Assembly: GCF_002954765.1 (NCBI RefSeq)
Contig: NZ_MTPW01000001.1
Coordinates: 1,811,501 to 1,875,500, forward strand
Source of the DNA: Nonlabens arenilitoris
GTDB lineage: Bacteria; Bacteroidota; Bacteroidia; Flavobacteriales; Flavobacteriaceae
Reading direction: 5' to 3'
Length of the DNA: 64,000 nt
The position numbers were made by a program, and so were the translations under genes. The notes under the pieces are model-generated. The model was not told the DNA's origin and searched no databases. It saw only the letters and a list, made by a program, of their open reading frames with translations. This document shows positions 44,760 to 52,959 of the stretch, piece by piece; positions within the stretch are counted from its first letter, which is position 1; every line of letters begins with the position of its first letter.

Positions 44760-44786
44760 ATTCCGCTGTAATTTCCGCTGAAATGT
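44760..44786. promoter_or_regulatory. Putative left arm-type integrase sites
   Basis: Two direct repeats, ATTCCGCTGTAA and ATTTCCGCTGAAA, side by side just before the integrase. The first occurs exactly again at 53979-53990 inside the right end. Paired repeats near both ends are typical of arm-type binding sites. Confidence 0.55.
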
Positions 44787-44796
44787 TATCTTTACG

Positions 44797-46236
44797 ATGA
44801 TGGAAGAGCCGAAAATAAGATATTTTTTAGAACCCAATCGAGGTAAAGTCAAAACTAAGCGAACAATAATGGCTGAAGTAAATTACCGCTATGCTGTAAT
44901 TTCTAGAAACGGTAAAAAATCTTATAAACCGTTTCGCATTTCCCTAAAAAAGTCCATTAAGCCAGAACAATTTGGAATTGAGGACGACAATTTCAAACAC
45001 GATGAAGCTATTTTTTCTAAATCTCAAAGAAATAATAGTACCATAAGACGTGCAATGAATAAACTGGAAGATGCAATTGATGAAGTCTATAAAGAGTATG
45101 ACCGAAAAGGTGAAATACCCAACCCTAGAGAATTTAAAGAGCAAGTAGAAATTCAGTTAGGAAGGAAGGCAAGTATCATACAAGAGCAACCTACTATTTT
45201 AGAGTATTTGTATTCTAGGATTGATAAGGATGAGGAAAACCTTCGCAGAGGTGTTCAAAAGAAAAGAAAAAAGAGTACCATAAAAACGTACAATACACTA
45301 GCTCGTGATTTAGAGAATTATCATTTAGCAACTGGAAACTCTTTAAGATTTGAAACATTTACAAACGATACTTTTTGGAATTTTTTTGACATATTGGATG
45401 ACATCCTCAAAGGCAAATACAACATCCAAAATCCTAACCAACCAAGAAAGCAGATAGTAAAGGAATACGGTTTTTTGAAAAATTCTTTACGTAAAAAGCA
45501 AACGTCATTCCTTAGTTTGTTTAAAGAAGCTTTAGAAAAAGGTATAACATCTGACTTTAATCCTAATCAAAAGAGTTTATTAGTTGAACGTTCTGAAAGC
45601 TCTAAAGACCTTTACATCAAAGAAAATGAGCTTCAATCTATTATAGAAGCTAATGTTTCTCACGATACAGCATTGCTAAACGCAAAGGAGTATATTTTGA
45701 TTGCTTCACTAACGGCATCCAGAAATGAAACGATGAACGACCTACATAAAGAGGCAATTCAAACTTATGTCTCAGACGAAATTTCATTCGATTATTTTCA
45801 TAGTAAACATAACAAGACAGGTACAGAATGTTTTATCCCTATTCTAAAGCCTATTGCAGAGATTATAAAAAATCATAATGGCACTTTTCCAAAATTCTAT
45901 GCGAATGCAAATATCAATTCTAACTTGAAAGAATTGTTTGAGGTTATAGGGCTAGAACGAGAAATAACCATAAAATCTGACACATACCGAAATGGTTTGT
46001 TCAAAGAGAAAAAGAAACTCTTTGAAGCAATCTCAACTCACGATGCGAAAAAGACTTTTACGTCAATACTAGCTAATTATCAAATTCCAGAAAATATTGT
46101 CTCAAACGTTACGCATCCAGATAAACCATCTAAAAACAGAATGTTTGACACATATAACAAACAAACTATGCTTGATAAGGCAAAACAATTTGCAAAAGAG
46201 ATTAACAAAATAAATTCCGATATATTTAAACTTTAA
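44797..46236 (+). CDS. Tyrosine integrase of the tRNA-Phe element
   Basis: 479 aa. An N-terminal arm-binding part (residues 1-125), a SAM-like core-binding domain (about 130-245) and a C-terminal catalytic domain. Visible catalytic residues: Arg309 (LTASRNETMNDL), beta-hairpin Lys340 (HSKHNKTG), His415 in STHDAKKTF, His440 and nucleophile Tyr453 (FDTYNK). The second Arg of the usual HxxR is Lys418 (HDAK), a non-standard substitution. It should insert the element at the tRNA-Phe end 165 nt away. Confidence 0.88.
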   Translation: MMEEPKIRYFLEPNRGKVKTKRTIMAEVNYRYAVISRNGKKSYKPFRISLKKSIKPEQFGIEDDNFKHDEAIFSKSQRNNSTIRRAMNKLEDAIDEVYKEYDRKGEIPNPREFKEQVEIQLGRKASIIQEQPTILEYLYSRIDKDEENLRRGVQKKRKKSTIKTYNTLARDLENYHLATGNSLRFETFTNDTFWNFFDILDDILKGKYNIQNPNQPRKQIVKEYGFLKNSLRKKQTSFLSLFKEALEKGITSDFNPNQKSLLVERSESSKDLYIKENELQSIIEANVSHDTALLNAKEYILIASLTASRNETMNDLHKEAIQTYVSDEISFDYFHSKHNKTGTECFIPILKPIAEIIKNHNGTFPKFYANANINSNLKELFEVIGLEREITIKSDTYRNGLFKEKKKLFEAISTHDAKKTFTSILANYQIPENIVSNVTHPDKPSKNRMFDTYNKQTMLDKAKQFAKEINKINSDIFKL

Positions 46237-46257
46237 AACGGCTTCAAGCCTAAAATT

Positions 46258-49200
46258 ATGAATAAAAAATACTTAGAAGCCTACAATAAAGTTTCAGAAC
46301 TTGTAGATGATTTTGAGACTGGTTACAGTCATTACAAAGACCCTAGTTATAGTGAGACAAGAGTTAGGGAAGATTTTATAAATAAATTTTTTATTGCTCT
46401 TGGTTGGGATGTTACTCACGAATATCAAAAAAATCCATACAAACAGGAAGTTAAACTGGAACAAACCCAAAAGCAGGAAGGTAGTAAGAATAAAAAATTT
46501 GCAGACTATGCTTTTTACCTTGCACCAGACTTTAAAAATCCTGCATTTTTCGTTGAAGCAAAAAAACCTGCTGTATTATTAGAAGACCATACAGGTTACT
46601 ATTTACAAACTCACAAATACGGGTGGAACTCAGATACACCATTAGCAATTTTAACCGACTTTGAGGAGTTCATCGTAATAGATTGTAGGTCTAAACCACA
46701 TCCAAAATTTTCAGCAAATACCGCTGTTAGAAAATATACTTTTAGACAATATAAAGACGATGAAACATTTAGAGAACTCTATTACCTTTTTAGTCGTGAA
46801 GCTGTCGCAGAAGGCTCTTTAACTCATTTTGTAGAGACGCAAATACCAAAGACCAAACTAAAAGCACGCCAACTAAAAATGTTTGGTGGTGGTTACAAAT
46901 CTGTAGATGATGATTTTTTAGAATACATTGATTCATTACGTCTTGAACTTGCAAGAGGATTCTATGCAAAGGATAATGAGCTTACACATCAACAACTTAC
47001 AGAAGCTACGCAAAAAACGATTGATAGACTTGTATTTATTCGTTTTCTTGAAGATAAGCAAATTGAATTTGAGGAGTACATAAACGAATTGAAAGATTGG
47101 AAGGAGTTTGTACAGCTTTCAAAAATGTTTGACGGAAAATATAACGGTATTGTTTTCAAAGAAAGTTTCATAGATAAACCTTCGTTTGGTGGTATTGATA
47201 AGGGTTTGTTTCAAGACTTATGTTATGACATATCATCTAAAGAATCACCCTACAACTTTAATTCTATTCCTGTTCATATTCTGGGGAGCATTTACGAACG
47301 CTTTTTAGGTAAAGTAGTAAGTATTGAGAATGGTAAAGTAGATATCGTACAAAAACCAGAAGTAAGGAAGGCAGGTGGCGTGTTCTACACACCAAAATAT
47401 ATTGTAGATTATATTATTGATAAGAGTGTAGGTAAGTTAATTAAAGGAAAGACCCCAAAGGAAATTGACAAGCTATCGTTTGCAGACATTTCTTGTGGTA
47501 GTGGTAGTTTCCTTATTGGTGTATATGAGTATCTTATCGACTATCACAAAAATTACTATGTTGACAAACTAGAAGGGAAAACCGAAATAGATGGTAGAAG
47601 TGAAGATTTAGGCAATGCGATGTTTGATGAGGGTATTTGGGTGTTAACCTTAAAAAGAAAGCAGGAAATCCTTTTAAATTGCGTGTACGGTGTTGATATA
47701 GATAATCAAGCTGTAGAGGTTTCTCAGTTATCCTTATTTCTTAAACTTTTGGAAGATGAAAGTTTTGGTAGCACAACAAAATCTGGACAGGTAACGGCTT
47801 TTAGTAAAGTATTACCAGACCTTACTCAAAACATACGTTCTGGAAACTCTTTAGTTGGTTGGGATATTACAGAAAATGAAGACCTCACTGTAGAAGACCA
47901 AAAAGCAATCAACCCTTTTGACTATCAATCTGCATTTCCAAAAGTTTTTGCATCTGGTGGTTTTGATACTATAGTTGGAAATCCACCGTACGTGAAGGAA
48001 TATACAAACAGGGAAGTTTTCGAAGTTGTAAAACAATCTTATTTAAAAGAATACTATCAAGGAAAAATGGATTTATGGTATTTCTTTGTTTGTAATGGTT
48101 TAGACTTGATGAAACCAGATGGAATATTAGGCTACATAATACCTAACAACTGGACAACTAATTCAGGTGCTTCCATTATGCGGAATAAGATTGTAACGGA
48201 TAGTCAGATAGTGGAAATGATTGATTTTGGAAGTTATATGGTTTTCGAATCTGCATCCATCCAAACGATGATAATTTTACTGAATCATTCTAAAAAAAGC
48301 AAAACATATAGCTTGGATTATCTAAAATTATTAGAAGATAGTAACACTAAAGAGAATGCCATTTCATTGTTACAAAGAGAAGCACACTCAAACAATTTTA
48401 TTCTCAAACCGAAATTTGATAGAAGGAAATTTATTGACGATTATATTTTATTTGGTGAAAAGGATGTAAACAAAGTTTTAAACAATATCAAAAGAGCATC
48501 AAACTTTGAGTTAGACGCTAGAAAAGAAGTAGCACAAGGAATAGTTACACCACAAGATGCCGTCAATAAAAAATCCTCTGAAAAACTAGGTATTCTAAAA
48601 GGAACAGGAATTTTTGTTTTAAACACCAAAGAGCTAGATGATTTAGAATTAGATGACAAAGAGAAGCAATTGATTAAGCCATTATTTTACTCTAATCAAA
48701 TTGAAAAGTATTATCTCAATAAAGAAAATACACATTGGATAATTTACACTTCAAGTGCTTATAAAGAGAAAAATTCTTTGGACAACTATCCAAATATTAA
48801 AATGCATTTGGACAGATTTCAACCTGTCATAACATCGTCCAATAAACCTTATGGACTGCATCGAGCAAGAAAAGAAGATTTTTTCAAGGGTGAAAAAATA
48901 ATTTCGCTAAGAAAATGTAGTGAACATCCAACTTTTTCATTAACAGAGATTGATTCTTATGTGTTACAATCTTATTACCTTATCAAGTCAAAGCGAATTA
49001 ACTTGAAGTATCTCACAGGTTTACTAAATTCAAGACTTGTTAAATTTTGGTTGCTTCACAAAGGGAAAATGCAAGGTTCAAATTTTCAAGTGGATAAAGA
49101 ACCACTATTAAACATTCCAATAGTAAAACCTAAAAAGGATTTTATTAAGTCGGTTGCAGCTTATGTTGAAGATGTTATCCAAACGAAGGAGCAAAGGGAA

Positions 49201-49332
49201 TCGGCTACTATTTCATCAGACATAGATTTTTACGATAGAAAAATCAAAAATCTGGAAAACCAGATAGACCAATTAGTCTATGAAATCTATGACTTAGAAC
49301 CAGACGATATCGCAATCGTTCAGAGAGTTTAA
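46258..49332 (+). CDS. Type IIG restriction-modification enzyme (Eco57I/MmeI-like)
   Basis: 1024 aa in one chain. N-terminal nuclease domain: D83 in KFADYAFYL and VE100-A-K102KP form a PD-(D/E)xK site like HsdR N-termini. A helical linker (200-370) is followed by an N6-adenine methylase with GGVFYTPKYIV (374-383), SAM motif FADISCGSGSF (408-418) and catalytic NPPY (575-578). The last 350 residues resemble the TaqI-like specificity domain (LLNSRLVKFWLLHKGKMQGSNFQV). Cuts and methylates one DNA strand at an asymmetric site. Follows the integrase by 21 nt; ends 2 nt from the convergent Xre gene. Confidence 0.9.
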   Translation: MNKKYLEAYNKVSELVDDFETGYSHYKDPSYSETRVREDFINKFFIALGWDVTHEYQKNPYKQEVKLEQTQKQEGSKNKKFADYAFYLAPDFKNPAFFVEAKKPAVLLEDHTGYYLQTHKYGWNSDTPLAILTDFEEFIVIDCRSKPHPKFSANTAVRKYTFRQYKDDETFRELYYLFSREAVAEGSLTHFVETQIPKTKLKARQLKMFGGGYKSVDDDFLEYIDSLRLELARGFYAKDNELTHQQLTEATQKTIDRLVFIRFLEDKQIEFEEYINELKDWKEFVQLSKMFDGKYNGIVFKESFIDKPSFGGIDKGLFQDLCYDISSKESPYNFNSIPVHILGSIYERFLGKVVSIENGKVDIVQKPEVRKAGGVFYTPKYIVDYIIDKSVGKLIKGKTPKEIDKLSFADISCGSGSFLIGVYEYLIDYHKNYYVDKLEGKTEIDGRSEDLGNAMFDEGIWVLTLKRKQEILLNCVYGVDIDNQAVEVSQLSLFLKLLEDESFGSTTKSGQVTAFSKVLPDLTQNIRSGNSLVGWDITENEDLTVEDQKAINPFDYQSAFPKVFASGGFDTIVGNPPYVKEYTNREVFEVVKQSYLKEYYQGKMDLWYFFVCNGLDLMKPDGILGYIIPNNWTTNSGASIMRNKIVTDSQIVEMIDFGSYMVFESASIQTMIILLNHSKKSKTYSLDYLKLLEDSNTKENAISLLQREAHSNNFILKPKFDRRKFIDDYILFGEKDVNKVLNNIKRASNFELDARKEVAQGIVTPQDAVNKKSSEKLGILKGTGIFVLNTKELDDLELDDKEKQLIKPLFYSNQIEKYYLNKENTHWIIYTSSAYKEKNSLDNYPNIKMHLDRFQPVITSSNKPYGLHRARKEDFFKGEKIISLRKCSEHPTFSLTEIDSYVLQSYYLIKSKRINLKYLTGLLNSRLVKFWLLHKGKMQGSNFQVDKEPLLNIPIVKPKKDFIKSVAAYVEDVIQTKEQRESATISSDIDFYDRKIKNLENQIDQLVYEIYDLEPDDIAIVQRV

Positions 49333-49334
49333 TA

Positions 49335-49565
49335 TTAAACGGTTGGACTAAAAAAACTGCTAACGTCCACTTCAAGGGCGTTAGCAATTTTTTTAAGAGT
49401 TAAGATGGTTGCGTTTTGTCTTCCATTCTCTATTGCAGACAAATTAGGCTTGTCCATATCAATTATAGCACAGACATCCATTTGAGACATTTCTTTTTCT
49501 CGTCTTAATCTGGCAATATTCTGACCTACCTTTTCTAAATAGTTTTTATCTGAATTTTTCACCAC
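49335..49565 (-). CDS. Xre-family HTH regulator
   Basis: 76 aa. Classic HTH_3 fold: NIARLRREKEMSQMDVCAIIDMDKPNLSAIENGRQNATILTLKKIANALEVDVSSFF. The size fits controller (C) proteins of restriction systems and small phage-type repressors. It converges on the restriction gene and is divergent from the 214-aa membrane protein gene, with an operator-like inverted repeat between. Likely autoregulated and controls the divergent gene, the restriction gene, or both. Confidence 0.88.
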   Translation of the reverse strand: MVKNSDKNYLEKVGQNIARLRREKEMSQMDVCAIIDMDKPNLSAIENGRQNATILTLKKIANALEVDVSSFFSPTV

Positions 49566-49594
49566 CGTAAAGTGCGTATTACATCTTTACATAG

Positions 49595-49614
49595 GGTTAT
49601 GATATATAATAACC
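49595..49614. promoter_or_regulatory. Operator-like inverted repeat GGTTAT-N8-ATAACC
   Basis: Six-base arms around an AT-rich 8-bp spacer, located 6 bp upstream of the -7 box of the + strand gene, in its -33 region, and 30 nt from the xre start. A good candidate binding site for the Xre protein. Confidence 0.55.
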
Positions 49615-49620
49615 ATTTTT

Positions 49621-49628
49621 TATATTTG
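49621..49628 (+). promoter_or_regulatory. -7 box (TATATTTG) for the 214-aa membrane protein
   Basis: Exact TAnnTTTG match 15 nt before the ATG at 49644, directly downstream of the inverted repeat. Confidence 0.6.
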
Positions 49629-49643
49629 TAAAAAACACTATAA

Positions 49644-50288
49644 ATGAATTTTGAACAAAAATTTGGACACGGTAAAAAATACGAATTTCGTCCTGCTCCA
49701 AAAGTAGGAGAGTTAAATTCTCTTACTGATGAGGAGATTCAAAAGGTCAAAGACTATATGCGCACAAAAAAAGAAATAGGTGCAAATAAATATCAATATA
49801 CAAACGATGAAAATCAGTTTATTGAAAAATATATGCAAGATGAAAAGCTTAGTTTCAACAAATCAAAATCCCGTGGTAGTGGATGGATGAAATTTTTCAT
49901 TATTGTTGGAGGAATAGCAGGTTTATTTCTAGTAGCTCATTATTTTGATAGTACTATGTACGAGGATGATATCTTTGATAATGGTAAGGACAAATCAGAA
50001 TGGGGATTAGCAGATTGGAAGGCTAAAGCAGACTTTGAAGCTGAAAAATTCTACAAGTGTGCTAAAGATTACGATTACTCGCAAAACTCGGGATATGAGT
50101 ATTGCTCAAAGGATTATCAACGAGCGTGGATTTTTTATAGAGATTATCTTAACAACCGTGCTAATTTACCTACTAGCGAAATATCCCAGTTAAAAGACTA
50201 TTGGAATACAGTAAGCGAAAAGACAGTCGAGAGAATTTCTAGTCAAATAGACCGCAATGAAAATTCTAGAAGGAATAAGAAATACTAA
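49644..50288 (+). CDS. Unknown single-pass membrane protein, cargo
   Basis: 214 aa. About 75 polar N-terminal residues with helix EEIQKVKDYMRTKKEIGANKYQYT are followed by one membrane helix (WMKFFIIVGGIAGLFLVAHYF, residues 77-97) and an acidic C-terminal domain with two Cys (FYKCAKDYDYSQNSGYEYCSKDYQRAWIFYRDYLNN). Topology suggests a cytoplasmic N-terminus. It belongs to no family I recognise. It is controlled apart from its neighbours by its own promoter opposite xre and ends tail-to-tail, overlapping by 4 nt, with the 4-TM gene. Confidence 0.65.
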   Translation: MNFEQKFGHGKKYEFRPAPKVGELNSLTDEEIQKVKDYMRTKKEIGANKYQYTNDENQFIEKYMQDEKLSFNKSKSRGSGWMKFFIIVGGIAGLFLVAHYFDSTMYEDDIFDNGKDKSEWGLADWKAKADFEAEKFYKCAKDYDYSQNSGYEYCSKDYQRAWIFYRDYLNNRANLPTSEISQLKDYWNTVSEKTVERISSQIDRNENSRRNKKY

Positions 50289-50737
50289 TCTGAATCGGTC
50301 ATATCAATCATAACAAAAATTGCTTTTCCCGTATCCCATAAAATCTGAACAGAGTTTATAAATACACAGATAAGAATCACCTCTAAACCAAAGTCAAAAT
50401 ATTTTGCGTACTCTAGTTTTTCGGTTATCTGGCTGTCAATGATTATTAGCAAGGCAATTGCAACAACTATCAAAATAATTTGCTCTTTCAATGAATCCAG
50501 AAGTGATTTAGAAATAGGTTTTAAGTCCAGATGAGGGTTTTCTTTTTTTATATCCTGCATTTTGGACACTACCAAACCAGAAGTAGCGGTATTGATAGCT
50601 AAAAGGGTTAATTGAACAGTTATAAGATTATCTAAGAGATAATTAACTAGATAGTCATTAGCTAAGAAAAATGATAGCAGATTTATTATCAGACCTAAGA
50701 CTAGGTATAGGGCAATATCTTTTATTTGGTCTAACAT
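50285..50737 (-). CDS. Four-helix membrane protein, RexB-like candidate
   Basis: 150 aa with four predicted helices: IALYLVLGLIINLLSFFLAN, LITVQLTLLAINTATSGLVV, IILIVVAIALLIIID and FGLEVILICVFINSVQIL. A charged cytoplasmic segment (SKMQDIKKENPHLDLKPISKSLLDSLKEQ) lies between helices 2 and 3. It follows the 278-aa gene by 3 nt. Size, topology and second place in a soluble-then-membrane pair match lambda RexB (144 aa, four helices), an ion-channel effector of phage exclusion. I see no strong residue identity; Kiwa-type KwaA is an alternative. Confidence 0.55.
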   Translation of the reverse strand: MLDQIKDIALYLVLGLIINLLSFFLANDYLVNYLLDNLITVQLTLLAINTATSGLVVSKMQDIKKENPHLDLKPISKSLLDSLKEQIILIVVAIALLIIIDSQITEKLEYAKYFDFGLEVILICVFINSVQILWDTGKAIFVMIDMTDSD

Positions 50738-50740
50738 TCT

Positions 50741-51577
50741 CTATTCTACAATATCTTTCCAAACCTTTATGATTTGTTCTGGTGAGCCTTTGAGTTGAAG
50801 CTCATTGATTTTTTTGGTTTTAGCCATATTTTTCGTCTTGATTCTACTTTTTAAGCCTAATACTTTCATAGTGATGTTTCCTCCACCTTCACTAGAGTAG
50901 CTAACCAGTCCCTCAACTTGCTTATTCTTTTTATCAATATTCTCTAAAACACCTTGTTCGGGAGCGGAGAGTTTCACGTGTGTTTTATGACTATTAGTAT
51001 TCTGGATGAGTGGTTTTAATGTAGCCTTAATTGATTGTGAAATTCTAGACATATTAGGCTTTATGATTTCAAAATCAATTAGCTTAATACGCCCTTCATA
51101 CTTATTAGCCACATTCCAAAACTTGTTTTCCTCAAAAATTTGCTCTAGCTCAATACTTAGGCTATTTTGATTAAGATACTTGTTGAAAATTTTCAATATT
51201 GCATTTTTGGTAACGGTGGTTGTGCTAAATGCTTCTGTATTATGGCTAATACCTATTTTCTGTACATCGTCATTTAAGTTAATTGCTAAATAAACATAAG
51301 GTTCAGTATTTTCTATTATCTCTTTAAAATCTTTGTAAATGATAGTTTTCTTTGGGTTTGCTATCCTAAATAGGAAACTATCATCCTCCTGACTAAATAA
51401 TTCTAGCGGAACGCCAGTATTTAGATTTTGTAAATCCTTTACAAAATCATTAAACACTTCATTTTTCTTGTTTACTAAATCTTCATAGGTGATTTGTTCA
51501 CCAAAAAGAGAGGTCTGTTTTGTAGTAATTGGTAAAAGATGAAATCTAAAAATATCGAACTTTAATGCTTTATCCAT
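50741..51577 (-). CDS. Soluble partner of the pair, RexA-like candidate
   Basis: 278 aa, no signal peptide or membrane helix. An N-terminal alpha/beta part (FRFHLLPITTKQTSLFGEQITYEDL, then LFSQEDDSFLFRIANPKKTIIY), PYVYLAINLNDDVQKIGIS, and a basic C-terminus (KVLGLKSRIKTKNMAKTKKINELQLKG) that could bind DNA. Lambda RexA has 279 aa, also begins with a short beta-rich domain and is followed directly by rexB. By eye a few strands correspond in order but there is no clear signature. DUF4747- or DUF4868-like proteins are other options. Confidence 0.5.
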   Translation of the reverse strand: MDKALKFDIFRFHLLPITTKQTSLFGEQITYEDLVNKKNEVFNDFVKDLQNLNTGVPLELFSQEDDSFLFRIANPKKTIIYKDFKEIIENTEPYVYLAINLNDDVQKIGISHNTEAFSTTTVTKNAILKIFNKYLNQNSLSIELEQIFEENKFWNVANKYEGRIKLIDFEIIKPNMSRISQSIKATLKPLIQNTNSHKTHVKLSAPEQGVLENIDKKNKQVEGLVSYSSEGGGNITMKVLGLKSRIKTKNMAKTKKINELQLKGSPEQIIKVWKDIVE

Positions 51578-51625
51578 AATGTAAAATTATTGTATAAAGA
51601 TAGACAGAATAAAATAAGATGTACT

Positions 51626-51663
51626 ATGTATCAATTTAAGACTACAATTATAACGTGATACAT
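51626..51663. promoter_or_regulatory. ATGTATCA / TGATACAT inverted repeat, candidate recombination or operator site
   Basis: Perfect 8-bp arms with centres 30 bp apart (about three helix turns), between the RexA-like gene and the serine recombinase gene. A third TGTATCA lies at 51756-51762 over the recombinase promoter. Suits a resolvase subsite array or an operator set. Confidence 0.5.
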
Positions 51664-51749
51664 TTTGACATCTAAGAAAACGCTATTATTAAACTTTATA
51701 GTGTACTAAATAAAACCACCCTAAATTTGGCACATTAAATTAAACCTGG

Positions 51750-51757
51750 TATATTTG
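51750..51757 (+). promoter_or_regulatory. Promoter of serine recombinase (-7 TATATTTG)
   Basis: Exact TAnnTTTG with a TTG at 51727-51729, a spacing of 20 nt, which fits the -33/-7 arrangement of Bacteroidetes promoters. The box overlaps the in-frame TTG at 51755, so that TTG cannot be the start. Confidence 0.65.
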
Positions 51758-51775
51758 TATCAAAGTAATTTAGTT

Positions 51776-52372
51776 ATGAAGGCACGCTATAATCGCATAA
51801 GTACAGCAAATCAAAATTTAGAACGTCAATTAGCAAAACAAGCTAAAGGTGAAACCATCTACAACGATGTTATTAGTGGGTCGGTACTTTTCAATAAAAG
51901 ACCAAAAGGTCAGGAACTTACAGAAGATATTAAATCTGGAAAAATAACTTACGTATCTGTTTCTAGTATTGATAGACTTGGTAGAAATCTCATAGATATA
52001 TTACAAACGGTTCAATTTTTTACTGATAATGGTGTTAATCTAATGGTCGATAATCTGGGTATTACTAGCCTCATTGATGGAAAACCGAACAGCACCTTCA
52101 ATCTCATAATAAGTGTTATGGGTAATGTAGCACAGATGGAACGTGAGACTTTACTTGAACGTCAGCGTGAAGGTATTGCAATCGCAAAAGCAAAAGGTAC
52201 TTACAAAGGTCGTGTTCGTGGTTCTGTTGAAGCTAAAGAAGATTTTTTATCTAAATATCCAGATGTAATTAAATCTTTAAAAAAGGGTAATTCTCTTAGA
52301 GACACAGCTAAAATTTCTGAATGTTCACTAGGAACAGTACAAAAGGTTAAACAGTATTTAAAAACTGCTTAA
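51776..52372 (+). CDS. Small serine recombinase (resolvase/invertase)
   Basis: 198 aa from the ATG at 51776 (MKARYNRISTANQN); an in-frame TTG 21 nt upstream lies in the promoter. The nucleophile is Ser9 in RIST, with QNLERQL after it and the active-site Arg pair in SSIDRLGRNLIDIL; the long helix VAQMERETLLERQREGIAIAKAKG leads to a C-terminal HTH (SLRDTAKISECSLGTVQKVKQYL). Family members resolve or invert DNA between short res/inv sites. TGTATCA repeats upstream are candidate sites. The role in a tyrosine-integrase element is unclear; perhaps dimer resolution. Confidence 0.9.
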   Translation: MKARYNRISTANQNLERQLAKQAKGETIYNDVISGSVLFNKRPKGQELTEDIKSGKITYVSVSSIDRLGRNLIDILQTVQFFTDNGVNLMVDNLGITSLIDGKPNSTFNLIISVMGNVAQMERETLLERQREGIAIAKAKGTYKGRVRGSVEAKEDFLSKYPDVIKSLKKGNSLRDTAKISECSLGTVQKVKQYLKTA

Positions 52373-52521
52373 CCTATCTGCTCTATTCTTTTCCTAATAG
52401 CTTCAATCTCTTTACGCAGTTGGAGCTTTTTTAGTTCATTCTGGATATTAGCTTTCTTCTCTGGACTATCCGAAAGCGATAACTCTTTTTGCTTTAATTG
52501 TATTTTTTCATCTATTTCCAT
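52369..52521 (-). CDS. Small coiled-coil protein, 50 aa
   Basis: ATG at 52521, translation MEIDEKIQLKQKELSLSDSP then KKANIQNELKKLQLRKEIEAIRKRIEQIG. Heptad-like Leu/Ile spacing predicts a coiled coil. It converges on the serine recombinase and overlaps its stop by 4 nt. No typical ribosome site is seen, as usual in this phylum. Coding status is uncertain. Confidence 0.4.
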   Translation of the reverse strand: MEIDEKIQLKQKELSLSDSPEKKANIQNELKKLQLRKEIEAIRKRIEQIG

Positions 52522-52612
52522 TTTTAAAAATTTTAGTGAACGGGTCTGATTGAATCACTTATATTGCTATTAATATCAAGGAATTTGATAAAATATAGTC
52601 CCATCTATACCC

Positions 52613-52637
52613 GTACAGTAACGTACATTTAGGTACA
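52613..52637. repeat. Three GTACA repeats at 10-bp spacing (iteron-like)
   Basis: GTACA begins at 52613, 52623 and 52633, one helix turn apart, in the 190-bp gap between the coiled-coil ORF and the 80-aa gene. An AT-rich run follows. A candidate origin or operator for the nearby Rep-like protein. Confidence 0.5.
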
Positions 52638-52712
52638 AAAAATTGTAAAAAAATTTTTCTTTCATTCTGACCGTTACTTATTGGCAATCTTTTTTCCTGT
52701 TTGTAAGAGAGG

Positions 52713-52955
52713 TTATCTCTGGTGCAATTGTAGGTTGAAGTAGGCAGTCCTTACCTTATCATAATTTTTATGTTTATCCCATAGAGTTAATAATGATTCA
52801 AGCTCAAACAATAGGTTTAATTGATTGGTGTCGTTTAAAAAGTTGTACTCTCTTAAAAGAACCTCTTTTGAGGTATCAGCATCAGATTCATAATTTATCA
52901 GCACAAATTCTTTAAGTAGAAAATGCAATCTTGGGTTATTTTCTAGTGTTTCCAT
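52713..52955 (-). CDS. Small hypothetical protein next to Rep-like gene
   Basis: 80 aa, acidic and Leu-rich (LNDTNQLNLLFELESLLTLWDKHKNYDKVRTAYFNLQLHQR), predicted all helical. It starts 4 nt after the HUH gene on the same strand, so they share a transcript. No family recognised; it may be an accessory of the Rep-like protein. Confidence 0.6.
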   Translation of the reverse strand: METLENNPRLHFLLKEFVLINYESDADTSKEVLLREYNFLNDTNQLNLLFELESLLTLWDKHKNYDKVRTAYFNLQLHQR

Positions 52956-52959
52956 AGTT

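Noticed and set aside
50285..51577. Kiwa (KwaA/KwaB) assignment for the pair
   Set aside because: Gene order is soluble then membrane, and the soluble protein is shorter than KwaB as I know it; kept only as an alternative.
51755..51775. TTG start for the serine recombinase
   Set aside because: The TTG lies inside the TATATTTG promoter box; the ATG at 51776 gives the normal N-terminus with Ser at residue 9.
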